Below are positions 25,377-36,383 of a DNA stretch of 64,000 bases, piece after piece. Source of the stretch: Coniella vitis (Eukaryota; Ascomycota; Sordariomycetes; Diaporthales; Schizoparmaceae); the NCBI GenBank assembly GCA_011317545.1, contig WUJK01000002.1:868001-932000 (forward strand). Reading direction: 5' to 3'. The notes beneath the pieces were generated by a model. It was not told the origin of the DNA, did no database searches, and worked only from the letters and a program-made list of their open reading frames with translations. A program made the translations under genes and the position numbers. Numbering within the stretch: the first letter of the stretch is position 1; each line of letters opens with the position of its first letter.

Positions 25377-28300
25377 GTTGAGAGAGCAGTCCTGGAAGTT
25401 GTTCTTCGTATGTCTTTACTCAAAAGTTTCTTTTCCTTGTTTTTTTTTTTTTTCCTTCTTTCTCTTTCTCTTTCTTGTCTGGTCTTGTCTTGTCTTCTCT
25501 TTTTTCTTGATGTTCTTCTCTCCTGAATAAACACCTCGTAAAAATAATTGGCAATATTTCTCCTTCAATGTCTTGTGGTGAGCTTCTGACTTATGAGTCG
25601 AGCAAAAGCATATCCACTGTCCCGTAGTCGTCCAGTCCATCCGTGCGCAACACCGCAAGCAACAACAACAACAACAACAACACCACACCACCACCACCCG
25701 TCAGGCGGGTCAATGGGAGCGGGTCAACAATCAAAGTAAGCAGGAGCGGGAAACAAGAGACAAATAGGTGTACCAACTTGTTCCTAGACTTTTGTTGCTT
25801 TGTAGGAAGAGCAAGTAAACGAGAAGAAGAAAGAATGACAGGTCAAGACAAGACGAGTCCCTAAAGCAAGAGACACATGAGACAAGGGAGCGAGGAACAG
25901 AATGGCAAAAAGGAGAGGAACAGAAAGAAAGACGGTCAGGCGACATCAAAAGGGTATATACTTGACCAAATTCCCGTGCATAGCTGAGTGTCATGTACTA
26001 TGTATACCTATCCTGACTTGAACCCACGTACAGCAAGACACACAAGATACACATACATTACATATGATAGTGCGTGTATAATTGTATAATACCCCTGGCG
26101 CTAGGCACCTGTACATCAATCAACACAGGAGCAGCAGTAGCAGCAGGAGCACCAGCAGCAGGACCGCCTCGGAGCGCCGGGCCCGTTCCTGCGTCGCTGC
26201 TTGCTGGCGATCCAGCTTAGTATTATGTATGCTTGTCTGCGCCATCACGGTATCGCTTGGAGAAAGGAGAGACAAAAAGGACGGTGGGAGAAACGGCGGC
26301 AGGACAAGTGTAGCACACGGTGAGGATTGTCCACACTATGACAGCGATGGGAAAGTTGGGTCGACCGTCTTTTTGGTCGCCGATAAAGGCAGTTGTAGAC
26401 TGACGGTGACAAGGACTGCCAGTATGGGGGAACTGGTAGCTGCTTTTCGACAAAAAAGTGCGCCACACAAGTGAGATGGACATGTGTGGATGTATGTGTA
26501 CGTACAGTACATACACACTTGCGGTCTCACCTTTTTTCTTTTTTCTTGCATGCGCCTGTCCGCTGTCGGACGACAATAGCCCCGTACTTTGGCGTCGTGG
26601 CCATGTACATATCGTTGTTCAAGTGCCGGAGCAGGGCTTCTTCCTACCTTGAACATGCGAGCATACTTACTCTTGCTTCTTCTCGGGTTCTCTCTTCTTT
26701 TGGTTAGAAGCTCAGTCAGCTTCCTGGGGCAACGCAGCTTGCATCCCGGTAGGGCTTGAAGAGGAGGCAAGGATCGACCCGTGACTGCTCACGACGAAAG
26801 TGAAATGGTTGCGAGGTTTCTGAGAACGGAAACATGATGCTACCATATCGATGCAGAGCAACGGCATACACGGTATCCATTCTCAAGCTCAGCCTCTAGG
26901 ACGGCTTCATAGCTGAGCGCTGGGCAACAGCTGACTCCAGAAGATAACAGCCGACTCGGTTGTTGTCGGAGCTGGCTCAAGTTGAGGTGACTTGGTGCGC
27001 ACACAAAGCCTCGTATTCTGGAAGTGACGCATTGCATTGAAGCAGCAAAAAGACGGTCTGGCGGTGGGTGACCAGTGACCGCTCGAGGTTTGACGTTGGG
27101 ATCCCTCCTCTTCTTGCCCGTGTGTTCGGAAGGCAGGGTACGGTTCCGAAAAGAGAAAGCTGATGCAAGAAGACAATATAGGAGCCGTCTATAGTACTGC
27201 TTTGCATCTTAGCAGAGTACTATGTAGGTATTCCTGTACCCCGCGATGCATATACTACTACATAGTATGTATGCACGCGCACAAATGAGGGCCCAATCCG
27301 ACCTTGTCGAAGAGCCATGTGGCGGTTCACAGGAAAGTGTTGTGTGCCTGCGTAACTGACAGAAGGAAAAAGAGGTAGTCAGCCTGGGCCCCAACACACT
27401 CAAGAGTCCCCGATAGCAATCGCCGAAACGGGCAGCGTCATACTATACTTGCTTTTGTCGCGACCTTGTCAGGCCATGTATAGCCCCTCCAACCCCTCAG
27501 CAGTCTTTGCAGGCCAATGCAGCAAAGTAAGATACGAGACTCTCGAAGCACAACAAGCCATGACTTGGAAAGAATTGGACACAGCGAATCAGGATGTGCA
27601 TGTTGTGGCTTGAGCGATTGGCCAATGAGAGCAATGTGTAGGCGAGGCAACACAAGGCTTCTGAGCTGTTGTGAAAGCGGCATTGGCCATGGTACAAACT
27701 GGGGCCCGTGTCGGGTCTGTCGGCTGCTACCCAAGCGTCCCGGATGCGAAGCGTCGTCTCTCTTTCAAAGGGATGCGCAGCCTGCTCGCGCGGTTCACGA
27801 TTCCAATACTCCGCTGGAGTTGTCGTCGGACACCCGCGCTTGAGACGATAGCACCCGAGAAATGGGAAAGCAAAGGACGGCACAAATGAGCTGTCCTCGA
27901 GCTACCAAGTCGGCCGCGAGGTTCTGCCGTCCATCCCCCATCCACTGCAATGTAGGTCTGGGACCTGCATATGGACAAACACACAACTGAGACTGCGCGT
28001 GTTCAAGATGGTTGACCAATTCGAGGCTTGTCTTCTCAATCAAGTCCATCAATCATCCTTATGCTGTCAAATGAAACCGCACCTAATGCACAGATACAAC
28101 ATCAAGAGCCAGGCCGCCAGCCACAGGGAGGACTAGCCACTATGCAAGTCGCGCCGTACTGGATGCTGCCGGCCGCTTTCAAGAGGCCCATTGTTAAGGC
28201 CAGTGGCTACCGGTAGTGTTGGGGTCCTCTTTTCAGCTCCGCGGACGGGGTGGTAGAGATGACTGATGTCAAACCAGAGAACCCTCCCTGTACGCGCTGA

Positions 28301-29321
28301 ATTGCTTGTGTAGCGAGGCTGATATCCCCGCAAAACCAGGGGGTAGGGAAAAGGAGCAGTGAGAGAGGAGAATCCAGCAAACAAATACTATGTAGCGCTC
28401 GTATTTGCTGTATCTGCTCGATTCAAGACGATCACTTGGAAAGGTGCAGGACGAGTCTGCATAGTAGATCGCGGAGGCCACTTGCGTATGCCACACTTCA
28501 AAGCGCCAATACGCTCGACTGGCGTGTGAGAGCTGCAGAAGGTGTGAGATGCTTGACGTGGCAGTCCCTATATGCTGAGCAACCATCAGTTTGGGTTAGA
28601 TGGAAACGAATCAATTCCAAGTTGGGCTTATGGTAAAGTCACCGGATTTCACGCATTTGTCGTGGGACTAATTGCTCACTTACAGGGCCCAGGAAAATGC
28701 TGTCTCGCTTCCCGACCTGCCGATGTCCATTCACAATGAATTATGAGTATGGTGTGTGCTTCAGGACAGCCATGGTCGCCATGAAGGAATAGAGCAGCCA
28801 TGGTTCAAACAAGACAGCTGCCATAAGTCAAGACAAGAGGGAATTGGGACAGCCAAGATTTTATGCTGATTACGTTCCTCGAAAGCTTGAAAGGGCGAAA
28901 GAGGGTCGCTTTACCAAGTCCCATCATGGGGATACCAGTGGCAATACACCTGAGGGATGGATGAATCATAATACAAAGGGAGGGACCCCAGACTTCCCTG
29001 GTCGGGGGTTCATCATGTGTAGGGACACCTTCCGTTGGACCGTCCGCCGCCACCTCCAGCAGCGGCGACGCCTGTACTTGGAACTCTTTGGTCCTAGCAA
29101 AGGCGCCAATCAGCCGTCTTGGTCCTATTCCTCTTAGCGTCAAGGAGGGGAAGAGATAATGTGATCGACAGGCAGTCAAACACAGAATTGCCCGCTTCGC
29201 AGTAGCTCGTATGCAGCAAAGGTCAATAGTCTGCACCAAGTCTCAGCAACTGCATTGAGCGGTGCGGTTGCACAATTGTTGTTGAGCGTTTGTCTCAATG
29301 CTGACCGAGTTAATGATACAG
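25377..29321. other. Intergenic region, no gene recognised
   Basis: The part next to 25,377 probably contains the promoter, leader and a missing first exon of the minus-strand membrane-protein gene; a CAA/ACA repeat lies at 25,660-25,685. The remainder has only frames up to about 144 codons without family resemblance, and TACTATGTA-type motifs near 25,996, 27,219, 27,257 and 28,387. It is not RIPed. Confidence 0.55.
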
Positions 29322-30617
29322 TCATGCCTCGAGAGGTACATTTTGGGTGCGCTCCAGCTTTTCAATGCGCTGCAAGATGTCTGCCTTCCATTGTCGGTAT
29401 TCGGCCCTTCGACGCTCGCTTATGTAGTCGAATTTATCTTGTAGCATCGAGTCTGCCTTCATGGTGTGCGCAGAAATGGTTGCAGGAGCCGCATCATCGT
29501 CAGACTGGTTCGCATACGCGTCAGCATCCGCATCTCCAGCCTTGTCTCTGAGGAATTCTATGCTCCGATACCAGTCGCTGTCCAACCAGCCTCTACTGGT
29601 CACTTGTGTGATGGCCTCGTCCAGATCAGCTGCCTTGAGCGCTTCTTGCCAGCCAACCCAAAAGCTTGCGTCTTGCTCTGCTGTCTTAGGCTGGGTAGCA
29701 GCTGCAGGAACACCAATCTCGTCCCTTGCAGCACGCAGAATAGTCAAAATTTCCTTGCGCATGGTCTTGTAGCGCGCTCGTGATGTCTCAGCACTCAAGT
29801 CTTCGCCGGGCGCAAGGGCCGCAGACTCGGAGACAAACCAGTATATAGCACCGATGAGCGCGACAAAGTGGCTCTTGACCCATTCATCTTCTGTTCTCTT
29901 CCCATAGGGAGCGGCAATGGCCTCGAGCCCAGCCAGGACAGTGGGCGCGAGATTGGGACTATGATTGCCGTCGTGGGCCGCTCGGAACTTTGCGCAGAGG
30001 TGACGGATTGTCGGCAGCATCCATGGGGGCAATGCAGAAGAGCTAGCGGTCCGTCGATTTGTGGCACTGCGAGAGGCCAATCGGGGTGTCCGAAACTGGG
30101 ATAATGAGACCTCCTTGGTCGGAGTTCCTCTTGCGCTGCCTCGGGTTCCTCTGGAGGGTGTAAGTGGGGATGATGGAGCAGTAGTAGATGCTAGCCTGTT
30201 GGAGCGAGGGGTGCCTCCGAGGCCATTAGCTTTGGGTCGACCCGCTAATGAAGCTGCAGGCAGGATCTTGTCGAGGTGGGTGTAGAGGCGTTTGTAGATG
30301 CGTGGAGGCACAGGCGGTCGAGGCTCAATGGGTGGAAGATTGAGTGTGATTTTAAGCCTGTCGTGTACTCCTCGTAAGCAAGAGATGAAAGCTCGTCGAC
30401 ACAGAAGCAGAAAAGGTCACGGTGAGATGCAGTACCTGTCACAGGCAAGATTTGCACATGCATAGGCGCGCGCAACCTCTTCTTCGGCCTTGAGAGTGCT
30501 CGCCTTGTTGCGAGACTGGGCAAGCAGTGAGCTGGCGAGCTCGACGAGAGTAGGTGGCAGGTTAGAGTTGTGGGAGGGCAGCAAAGACAACAGAGCTTGC
30601 TCAATGGGACGACTCAT
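29322..30617 (-). CDS. ORC6: Origin recognition complex subunit 6
   Basis: Two exons on the minus strand, 30617-30436 and 30357-29322, separated by a 78-nt phase-2 intron, give 405 residues. The N-terminus (MSRPIEQALLSLLP, then an ELASSLLAQSR helix and the KAEEE-ARAYACANLAC segment) is the conserved cyclin-box-like start of fungal Orc6. The splice joins it to LKITLNLPPIEPRPPVPPR, also typical of the family. A Ser/Thr/Pro-rich linker (roughly residues 90-150) has several SP/TP sites that could be kinase targets. A predicted helical C-terminal domain follows, ending in a basic coiled segment. It works in the nucleus as part of the six-subunit complex that marks replication origins and loads the MCM helicase. 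It is divergent from the EF-hand gene, about 650 bp away. Confidence 0.9.
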
Positions 30618-31262
30618 TTTTGTGGTGGACGGCGTTGTATGACGAGGAAATGGAATGTCAACACTGCAGGTGGTGAAGCGAGAGAAAGGAACAACGTCGC
30701 GTACATTTCTGGAAACGACGCGGTGGTAAGGGAACGCCTGATGCCTGCCAAACAAATCCTTGGATCCAAAAGGTAGGCGCGATAGCACGTGGGCTGGAGC
30801 AACAGACCCCACTAAACAACAGCGGGCCACTGCTACCCCTCCCCCATTGCAGGAGAAGTCCGCATCCCCCCCGCCCTGTGACTCGGTCGAATGCAGGGTC
30901 AGCAAAGTCCAGCGCCGTAGCGGGGGCCAGTGGGGGGCATCCCCCTGGAGCTAGTGGCCCGGCCTACCAAGCACATTACGTCTTCGGGGCGTCGGCGGTT
31001 GGTTGGAATGCTCTGCCCGCCAAAGATATGCCGGGTTCGATTCCTCCAAACTCACGAGTCAACATCGCGTCTTTTGTTTGGTCCCGAGTTTAACCTTGCG
31101 ACTTAAGCAGATATCTTGCTAGCTCTTTCCTCCTCCTCCTCCTCCTCCTCCTCCTTCTTCTTCTTCTTTGCACAGTTACCATCCTTTTCTTTCCCTGTGT
31201 CGCTGTCCTAATAAGGTCGTCACAATTGCAATACCAATCTTTCCATCCAAGGAACTCCAAAG
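30618..31262. promoter_or_regulatory. Divergent promoter region between ORC6 and the EF-hand gene
   Basis: A 645-bp interval separates two start codons pointing away from each other, so it should hold both promoters. A pyrimidine-rich CTC/CTT repeat at 31,123-31,167 sits about 100 bp upstream of the EF-hand start, in the usual place for a fungal initiation region. I see no clear TATA box or known operator. Confidence 0.4.
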
Positions 31263-32026
31263 ATGCTCTCTCTTATCGCTGCTATGCTCGCGCTGAGCGG
31301 CGCATGCATGGCGCACGGGGGCGGCGAACACCACGGCCAAAAGCCAATTGTTGATGCCAACGCAAACTGGATGACCAAGCACATGGCCGGTATGTCAAGT
31401 CATCATGCTCTAACTGTCCTTTCAGATCCAAAGAAGGGAGAAGGGAAAGAAAGAAAGAAAGAAAGCCTGAGTACTTGAAGCAAACCAAGGATCCTAGCTA
31501 ATCCACCTTTGCCTCTTTTCTAGAGGAACACCACGCAACTGATTTCGATGCCTCGTCCTTCTTCTCCCTCCACGACTTCAACTCTGACGGCCGATGGGAG
31601 AGCTCCGAGATCCAGCGCACGTACGGCCTCATGGACGACTCCAACAAGGACGTGTCCGAAGAGCGCAGACAAGAAATTGTCAATAACGTACTGGGGCTCA
31701 TGGACAGCAACAAGGACGGCGTCATCAGCCGCGATGAGTTCACCTCCTTTATCGATGGCGACGGCGGTGATAACGGCGGCAGCACCCTGCCAGATTTCGG
31801 CACAGGGCCCGGCCACCACGGCGATGACGAGTACGAGTACGAGATTCACCACTGGGAGCTCTACCATGATGAGAACACGCAGCTTGAGGACTTGACGCAC
31901 CCAGAGGATATTGAGCATTTCCGCAAGCACGAGGAGATGGAGGACGAGGAAGAGAGGCTCGAGCTACTCAAGCAGAGGAGAATAGTGGAGGAGAATATCC
32001 CGGATAAGTTCCGGAGGGCGGGCTAG
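31263..32026 (+). CDS. SSP120: Secreted/ER EF-hand protein, Ssp120/nucleobindin-like
   Basis: Two exons, 31263-31389 and 31524-32026, with a phase-1 intron (donor GTATGT, acceptor TTCTAG), give 209 residues. A signal peptide (about 1-17, MLSLIAAMLALSGACMA) leads into a His-rich segment. Two EF-hand loops follow, DFNSDGRWESSE (60-71) and DSNKDGVISRDE (103-114), both with Asp/Asn/Ser at the calcium positions and an acidic residue last. The C-terminus is a charged, acidic helix. This arrangement matches yeast Ssp120, a calcium-binding protein of the early secretory pathway, and the nucleobindin family. There is no HDEL/KDEL at the C-terminus, so retention would need a partner. The gene converges on TRM12, with only 99 bp between the stop codons. 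Confidence 0.8.
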
Positions 32027-32125
32027 AGGCTCTCAGCCTACCTTGAACAACAGGCGTAGCTGGAGTCTTTTGGTGATGGACCAATCGACTACTATTTGTT
32101 CAAAAGCTCGTCGTCGCCGTCGTCG

Positions 32126-33517
32126 TCATCGTCCTTCATTCTTACTTTCATGTTTAATAGCAGTAGACTTTGTTGTAATACACACGTCAAACACGCAGTG
32201 CCATACACTGGGCGCAAACGTCTTGACTAGTTCCACGTGCTCCACCTCGGCTGTTCGTCCGCTGCCCGCTTCTTCCTCCCAGCGCCGGAACGAGGTCTGG
32301 ATTTCAGCCCGTCGCCGCTCGATATCCTGCGCGCCGACATTCTCGTGTAGATGTAACCAGCCTGCGAGGACTCTGTCCTCATCCTCGCCCTTGACAATGG
32401 TAGCAGGCCGCAAGATTTCCCGCGCCGCAGCCCACGAGTCGTCACTCCGCGGCAGCAAGCCACAGTTGACGTGCATGACGGGCAGCACCGCGCCGCCGGC
32501 AGCACCGCCATCACCAGCAGTGCGCAGCTCCTGCACCCTGGGCGCTGCCTCTCGATTGTCCTGCAAAAAGACTGTGATTTGCGCGGCGTCGTCATCGTCG
32601 CCGCCGCCGCCGCCACGAGGACCGCCGTGGAGCGACACAAGCTCGTGAGCGGGGCGACGAAGCTCCTCTGCACCCTGGATGACCCTGACAGACCACCCAT
32701 TGGCACGCGCCCCGCGCCGCAGACCCTCGACGCTCCAGGGGTTCAGCTCCCACGCTAGCACGCGCATGCCCAGCCGTGCATAGGAAAAGACAAAGTAACC
32801 GATGCCAGCGTAGAGGTCGACGGCCCAATTGCCAGCGAGGGAGGCCCTTCTTGACAGTGCGGGTCCTTGCTGCTGGTGGAATGCCAGCAAGCGAGCCTTT
32901 TCTTTGACATTGCCGCGGGAAAACATGGTCCAGCGGGGGGCCCACGTCTGCACGATGCCGTTTTGTCGCGTCGAGACCCAAAAGGCACGGTCAAAGTCGG
33001 CCTGGGTGATGGACGGGCCGGCAGTGGAGGCGGGGCCAAAGTCGCCGTAGAGAATGCGCAGGCCAATGGGACTTCGGAGGATGTTGTCTCCGCCATTGCC
33101 GCTGGTCGTGGTGTGGCTGCTCTCGTCCTTGGAAAGGTTGAGTGGGATGCCGTCGTTGACGGCGAGATGGGTCGTTGCCTCGGCTGTCTTTGCGCCAATG
33201 TTGTGCAGAACCCTGCGCCAGAGATCATCCTGGACGTCCTGTGGGAGGGCGGTGCTGCCTGGCGCTGTGCTGGCGAGAAGGGAGGACCAGGGCTCGGCAG
33301 TGAAGCTGCCGCTGGGGAGCAAAACCATGGGCTCGTAGACGACCCATCGCTTGGGCGCGGCGGCGACGAGGCTGGCGGTCGTGGGGTTGGAGCGTGCGTT
33401 GAGGTTTGTGGCCCAGTCGTGGATGGCGGCTGCAATGGGGTTCGGTGCTGGTGGCTTGGGAGGTCTTTTTGGCCTGGTTGGTCTTTGAGGTTGCTGCTGC
33501 TTCTGGGCAGGTTCCAT
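32126..33517 (-). CDS. TRM12: tRNA wybutosine-synthesising transferase 2 (TYW2)
   Basis: One exon, 463 residues. It uses S-adenosylmethionine as donor of the alpha-amino-alpha-carboxypropyl group added to the tricyclic base at position 37 of tRNA-Phe, a middle step in wybutosine synthesis in the cytosol. The Rossmann motif DLYAGIGYFVF (residues 234-244), the acidic strand-2 residue within AWELNPWSVEGL (about 255-266), and HVNCGLLPRSDDSW near residue 353 are all characteristic of TYW2/Trm12. The N-terminal 30 residues are a Pro/Gln/Lys-rich extension. A Gly/Asp-rich insert (GPRGGGGGDDDD) near residue 300 looks like local repeat expansion. The gene is divergent from the SDR gene, 360 bp away. 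Confidence 0.88.
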   Translation of the reverse strand: MEPAQKQQQPQRPTRPKRPPKPPAPNPIAAAIHDWATNLNARSNPTTASLVAAAPKRWVVYEPMVLLPSGSFTAEPWSSLLASTAPGSTALPQDVQDDLWRRVLHNIGAKTAEATTHLAVNDGIPLNLSKDESSHTTTSGNGGDNILRSPIGLRILYGDFGPASTAGPSITQADFDRAFWVSTRQNGIVQTWAPRWTMFSRGNVKEKARLLAFHQQQGPALSRRASLAGNWAVDLYAGIGYFVFSYARLGMRVLAWELNPWSVEGLRRGARANGWSVRVIQGAEELRRPAHELVSLHGGPRGGGGGDDDDAAQITVFLQDNREAAPRVQELRTAGDGGAAGGAVLPVMHVNCGLLPRSDDSWAAAREILRPATIVKGEDEDRVLAGWLHLHENVGAQDIERRRAEIQTSFRRWEEEAGSGRTAEVEHVELVKTFAPSVWHCVFDVCITTKSTAIKHESKNEGR

Positions 33518-33877
33518 TTTTTTGGTATGTCAGTGAGTTGAGTCTTGGTGTTGGAGGTACCATGTAACGCTGTAGCCTGTACTATGGCTTGGAGTGAGTG
33601 GATGGTGGCAGGGCTAGGGCAGTCTGGGGTACCAGTGGTAACTTACTGGGGTACTTACCAGGAGGCTACTGGCGCATGTTGAGCCTCGGCTGGCGTTTTG
33701 GAGATGGCCAGCACTTACATGCTCCACCCCTCACCATCATCATCACCTTCACTTCAACCTCACCCACTCCCTCACTCAAGCCGCTCTTGTAAATCTGGAA
33801 ACGGCCACTCATATCTTGGATCGAGTCTTGTTCCGTTTCATACTGAGACATCTCTCATTGTTGATACAAAATCCGCG
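33518..33877. promoter_or_regulatory. Divergent promoter region between TRM12 and the SDR gene
   Basis: This 360-bp interval lies between two divergent start codons. A C/T-rich tract with CATCATCA and CACCCCTCACC elements at 33,720-33,785 precedes the SDR start. A TACCATGTA sequence (a variant of the dispersed motif) lies near 33,558. The shared short promoter suggests possible co-regulation but does not prove it. Confidence 0.4.
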
Positions 33878-35056
33878 ATGGCAGGTCCACCCAACGCACA
33901 AGCGCCTAAAGATGTCCCGCCCATCCAGCAACTCGCCCCAGCATCCAACGGGCCACGTGCAAAGGATAAGGTAGTCATTATCACAGGTAAGCCGTTGAAG
34001 AAACATTGCCTCACATGAGTGTAATGGTTTTTGTTCTTTCCTTTTTTTTTTTTTTTTTTCTTTCGCTTATTAACAATCTTTCCTGCCAAATAAAAAACAA
34101 AGGCGCAAACTCCCCTCTCGGCATCGGCCGCGCAACCGCCCACCAGTTCGCACAAAACGGCGCCAAAGCAGTCTACATTGCCGACTACGACGCCTCTCAC
34201 CTGGCCTACCATCAGTCGCACATACAGTCCCTCTACCCAACCTGCCAGGTGCACACGCGCCAGTTTGACGCCGCCGACGAAGCCGCGATTGAGGAAGTCG
34301 TCCGCGATGCCCTCGAGCGCTACGGACGGCTGGATGTGTTCTTTGCCAATGCGGGCATCGTAGGTGCGCATGCTGTCTTTACCAATGTGACGCGGGAGGA
34401 TTATATGGAGACGATGCGGGTGAATGCGCTGGGGTGGGTGTTTTCTCCCTCTCTCTTTCTTTTTTCCTTTCCTTTGGATCACATCTTGTCACTTATTCCT
34501 CCTCCTCTCTCTCTTTCTCTCTATCTCTCTCTCACACACAACATCGCCTTCTCACCACCTACACCACTAAATATATATACCCCCCACCTGTTCCAGCCCG
34601 TTCCTCGCCGCCAAACACGCCGCCAAAGCAATGGCCCGCCCCAATCCGCCCTCGAAGCCCTCCTCCGCCGGCAGCATCATCCTGACCGCCTCCGTGGCCG
34701 GCCTGCGCTCCAACGCCGGTCCAACCGCCTACTCGGCCTCCAAAGCAGCCGTCGTCAACATGGCCGCCACGCTGGCCTACCAGCTAACGGGGACCAACAT
34801 CCGCGTCAATGCCGTGTGCCCGGGCGTCATTGAAACAGGCATGACGAGGGACATGTACGATGCGGCCAGGAAGCGCGGGACCGAGAAGAAAATCGGGCAG
34901 TTGAACCCCTTGCGGCGCGGCGCGCACGCTGACGAGGTGGCGCGGGCGGTGCTGTTTTTGGGGAGCGACGAGAGTAGCTATGTGAATGGGCAGGCGTGGG
35001 CGGTTGATGGAGGGTTGAGTGCGGGACATCCGTACGTATTGGGTAAGTTGGCGTGA
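33878..35056 (+). CDS. Short-chain dehydrogenase/reductase (classical SDR)
   Basis: Three exons, 33878-33986, 34103-34433 and 34597-35056, give 299 residues. The introns are phase 1 (116 nt) and phase 2 (163 nt, with a CT-rich interior). The Rossmann nucleotide-binding motif is ITGANSPLGIG (residues 35-45), two residues longer between the first glycines than the textbook TGxxxGxG, a variant I associate with a fungal SDR subgroup. NAG is at 119-121; the catalytic Ser179, Tyr192 and Lys196 (YSASK) have normal spacing; and NAVCPGVIETGM follows. An Asp after strand 2 (IADYD) suggests NAD(H) preference. No targeting signal is visible, so it is probably cytosolic. Substrate unknown. The frame is open upstream to 33,698, but 33,878 gives the sensible family length. 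Confidence 0.88.
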
Positions 35057-35326
35057 GCGACACTTTGACGTAGGAATCCGGATTGGAAACCTGGCATGCA
35101 TCCCGTCTGAAAGAGGATAGGTCGTGTAGCTTTCCGAGAAATGACAAGAAGTGAGTGGGGGAGAAAAGAAAAGTGTTGACCACTCCTTGGTAAATCGGGC
35201 TGCTGCCCAAGGCCGAAATAAAAGTTGGGACCTGCTCCCACGCCATCTCATACCTCCAAACACCTTGTTATTCGCACATGACGGGGGGCATTCACCGAAA
35301 GGCGGCAAGTGTATACCGCCATACGC

Positions 35327-36383
35327 CTACAAAAGCCCCGGAATGATAGCCTTCCTACTACGAATCTTTTCCTCCCCAAACGTCTGCGCATACCATTTTC
35401 GCCCACTGACGGCCCTCGGCAACATGCTCGCCACCTCATTCACCAAGAACATCAGCGCGGGCAGAGCCGTGAAGCCACACGCAAGGTAGAAGCCCGCCCA
35501 TTCCAGCCATTCGACAAAGTAGTGCGGGTACAGCACGTACTGAAACAGGCCCGCCTGGGGGATCTGGTAGTGCTTGTCGACAGACGCGGGCCCGCCGGCC
35601 TTTTGCTGTTCACGGGCGATGCGGCGCTGACGTGCCTGTTCGCGCCGTCTGATCTCACGCAGCTCGTCGTCGTGGTAGAAGTTTGCGGCGAGGCCGAGGT
35701 AGAAGAGGGCGATGCCTGCGGTGAATTGCAGCGTGGGGAAGGGCGATAGCTGGGCTTGCCAGGCAGCTTTTGTGGTGGGACCGTAGGCGGCGAGCCAGCT
35801 GCCGATGAGGGTGCCATTGAAGAGCTGGAAGGCGAGGGCGGAGAGCCAGACAAGGACGTGGATGGGGGACATGGAGGGCTGGATGAAGGGATAGAGGACG
35901 GCGCGGTAGAGGTAGTGGATGACCTGGCACGTGGGGTTAGTGGAAACGGTTCTTGTGCTTGTATGAGAAGCCGTGGTGCTGAAGGGCGACTCACAAATAG
36001 ACCAGCGAGGACCTGATTCTGCCAGGGGAGGCCACTGATGCCGTGCTCAGCGGGCAGGACGCTCATCATGTACAGAACGGTCAGGAAGCCTGGGACCTCC
36101 ATCGTGAACCAGGCGATGCGGCCGGGGATATTGAAGCGGCTGTTTTGCACCGAGGTCTTGCCCATGCCATACCAGCTGGTGAGCCATTGTCCTTGAGCGA
36201 ACTATTGACGCTGTGAGTATCGTGTGCGTGGAGTAGGTCTTGATCGCTGCAAAGCAGGGAGGGTGGTGGTGGCCGAGCATCTCAAGGCCCACCAGTGCTT
36301 ACAACAGGCATAATCATCCAAATGCCCAGCAGCATGTTGTAGTGCTCCTTGGAGGGCGGATACCAGCTGTCGATGATGGCCAT
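35327..36383 (-). CDS. 3-oxo-5-alpha-steroid 4-dehydrogenase family membrane enzyme
   Basis: Three exons on the minus strand, 36383-36303, 36201-35995 and 35923-35327, with phase-0 introns of 101 and 71 nt, encode 294 residues. Several hydrophobic segments are visible, and the C-terminal steroid-reductase domain is recognisable from HYQIPQAGLFQYVLYPHYFVEWLEWAGF and the closing run of basic and aromatic residues (RKWYAQTFGEEK). Enzymes of this family reduce a double bond conjugated to a carbonyl, using NADPH, in the ER membrane; substrates include sterols, polyprenols and enoyl-CoA. The sequence looks closer to the SRD5A1/DET2 type than to Tsc13, but the fungal substrate is not certain. It converges on the SDR gene (270 bp between stops); a working link between these two reductases is only a possibility. 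Confidence 0.82.

Noticed and set aside
31020..31060. GGGTTCGATTCCTCC resembling a tRNA B-box
   Set aside because: No A-box or acceptor stem at the proper distance; a chance match upstream of the EF-hand gene.
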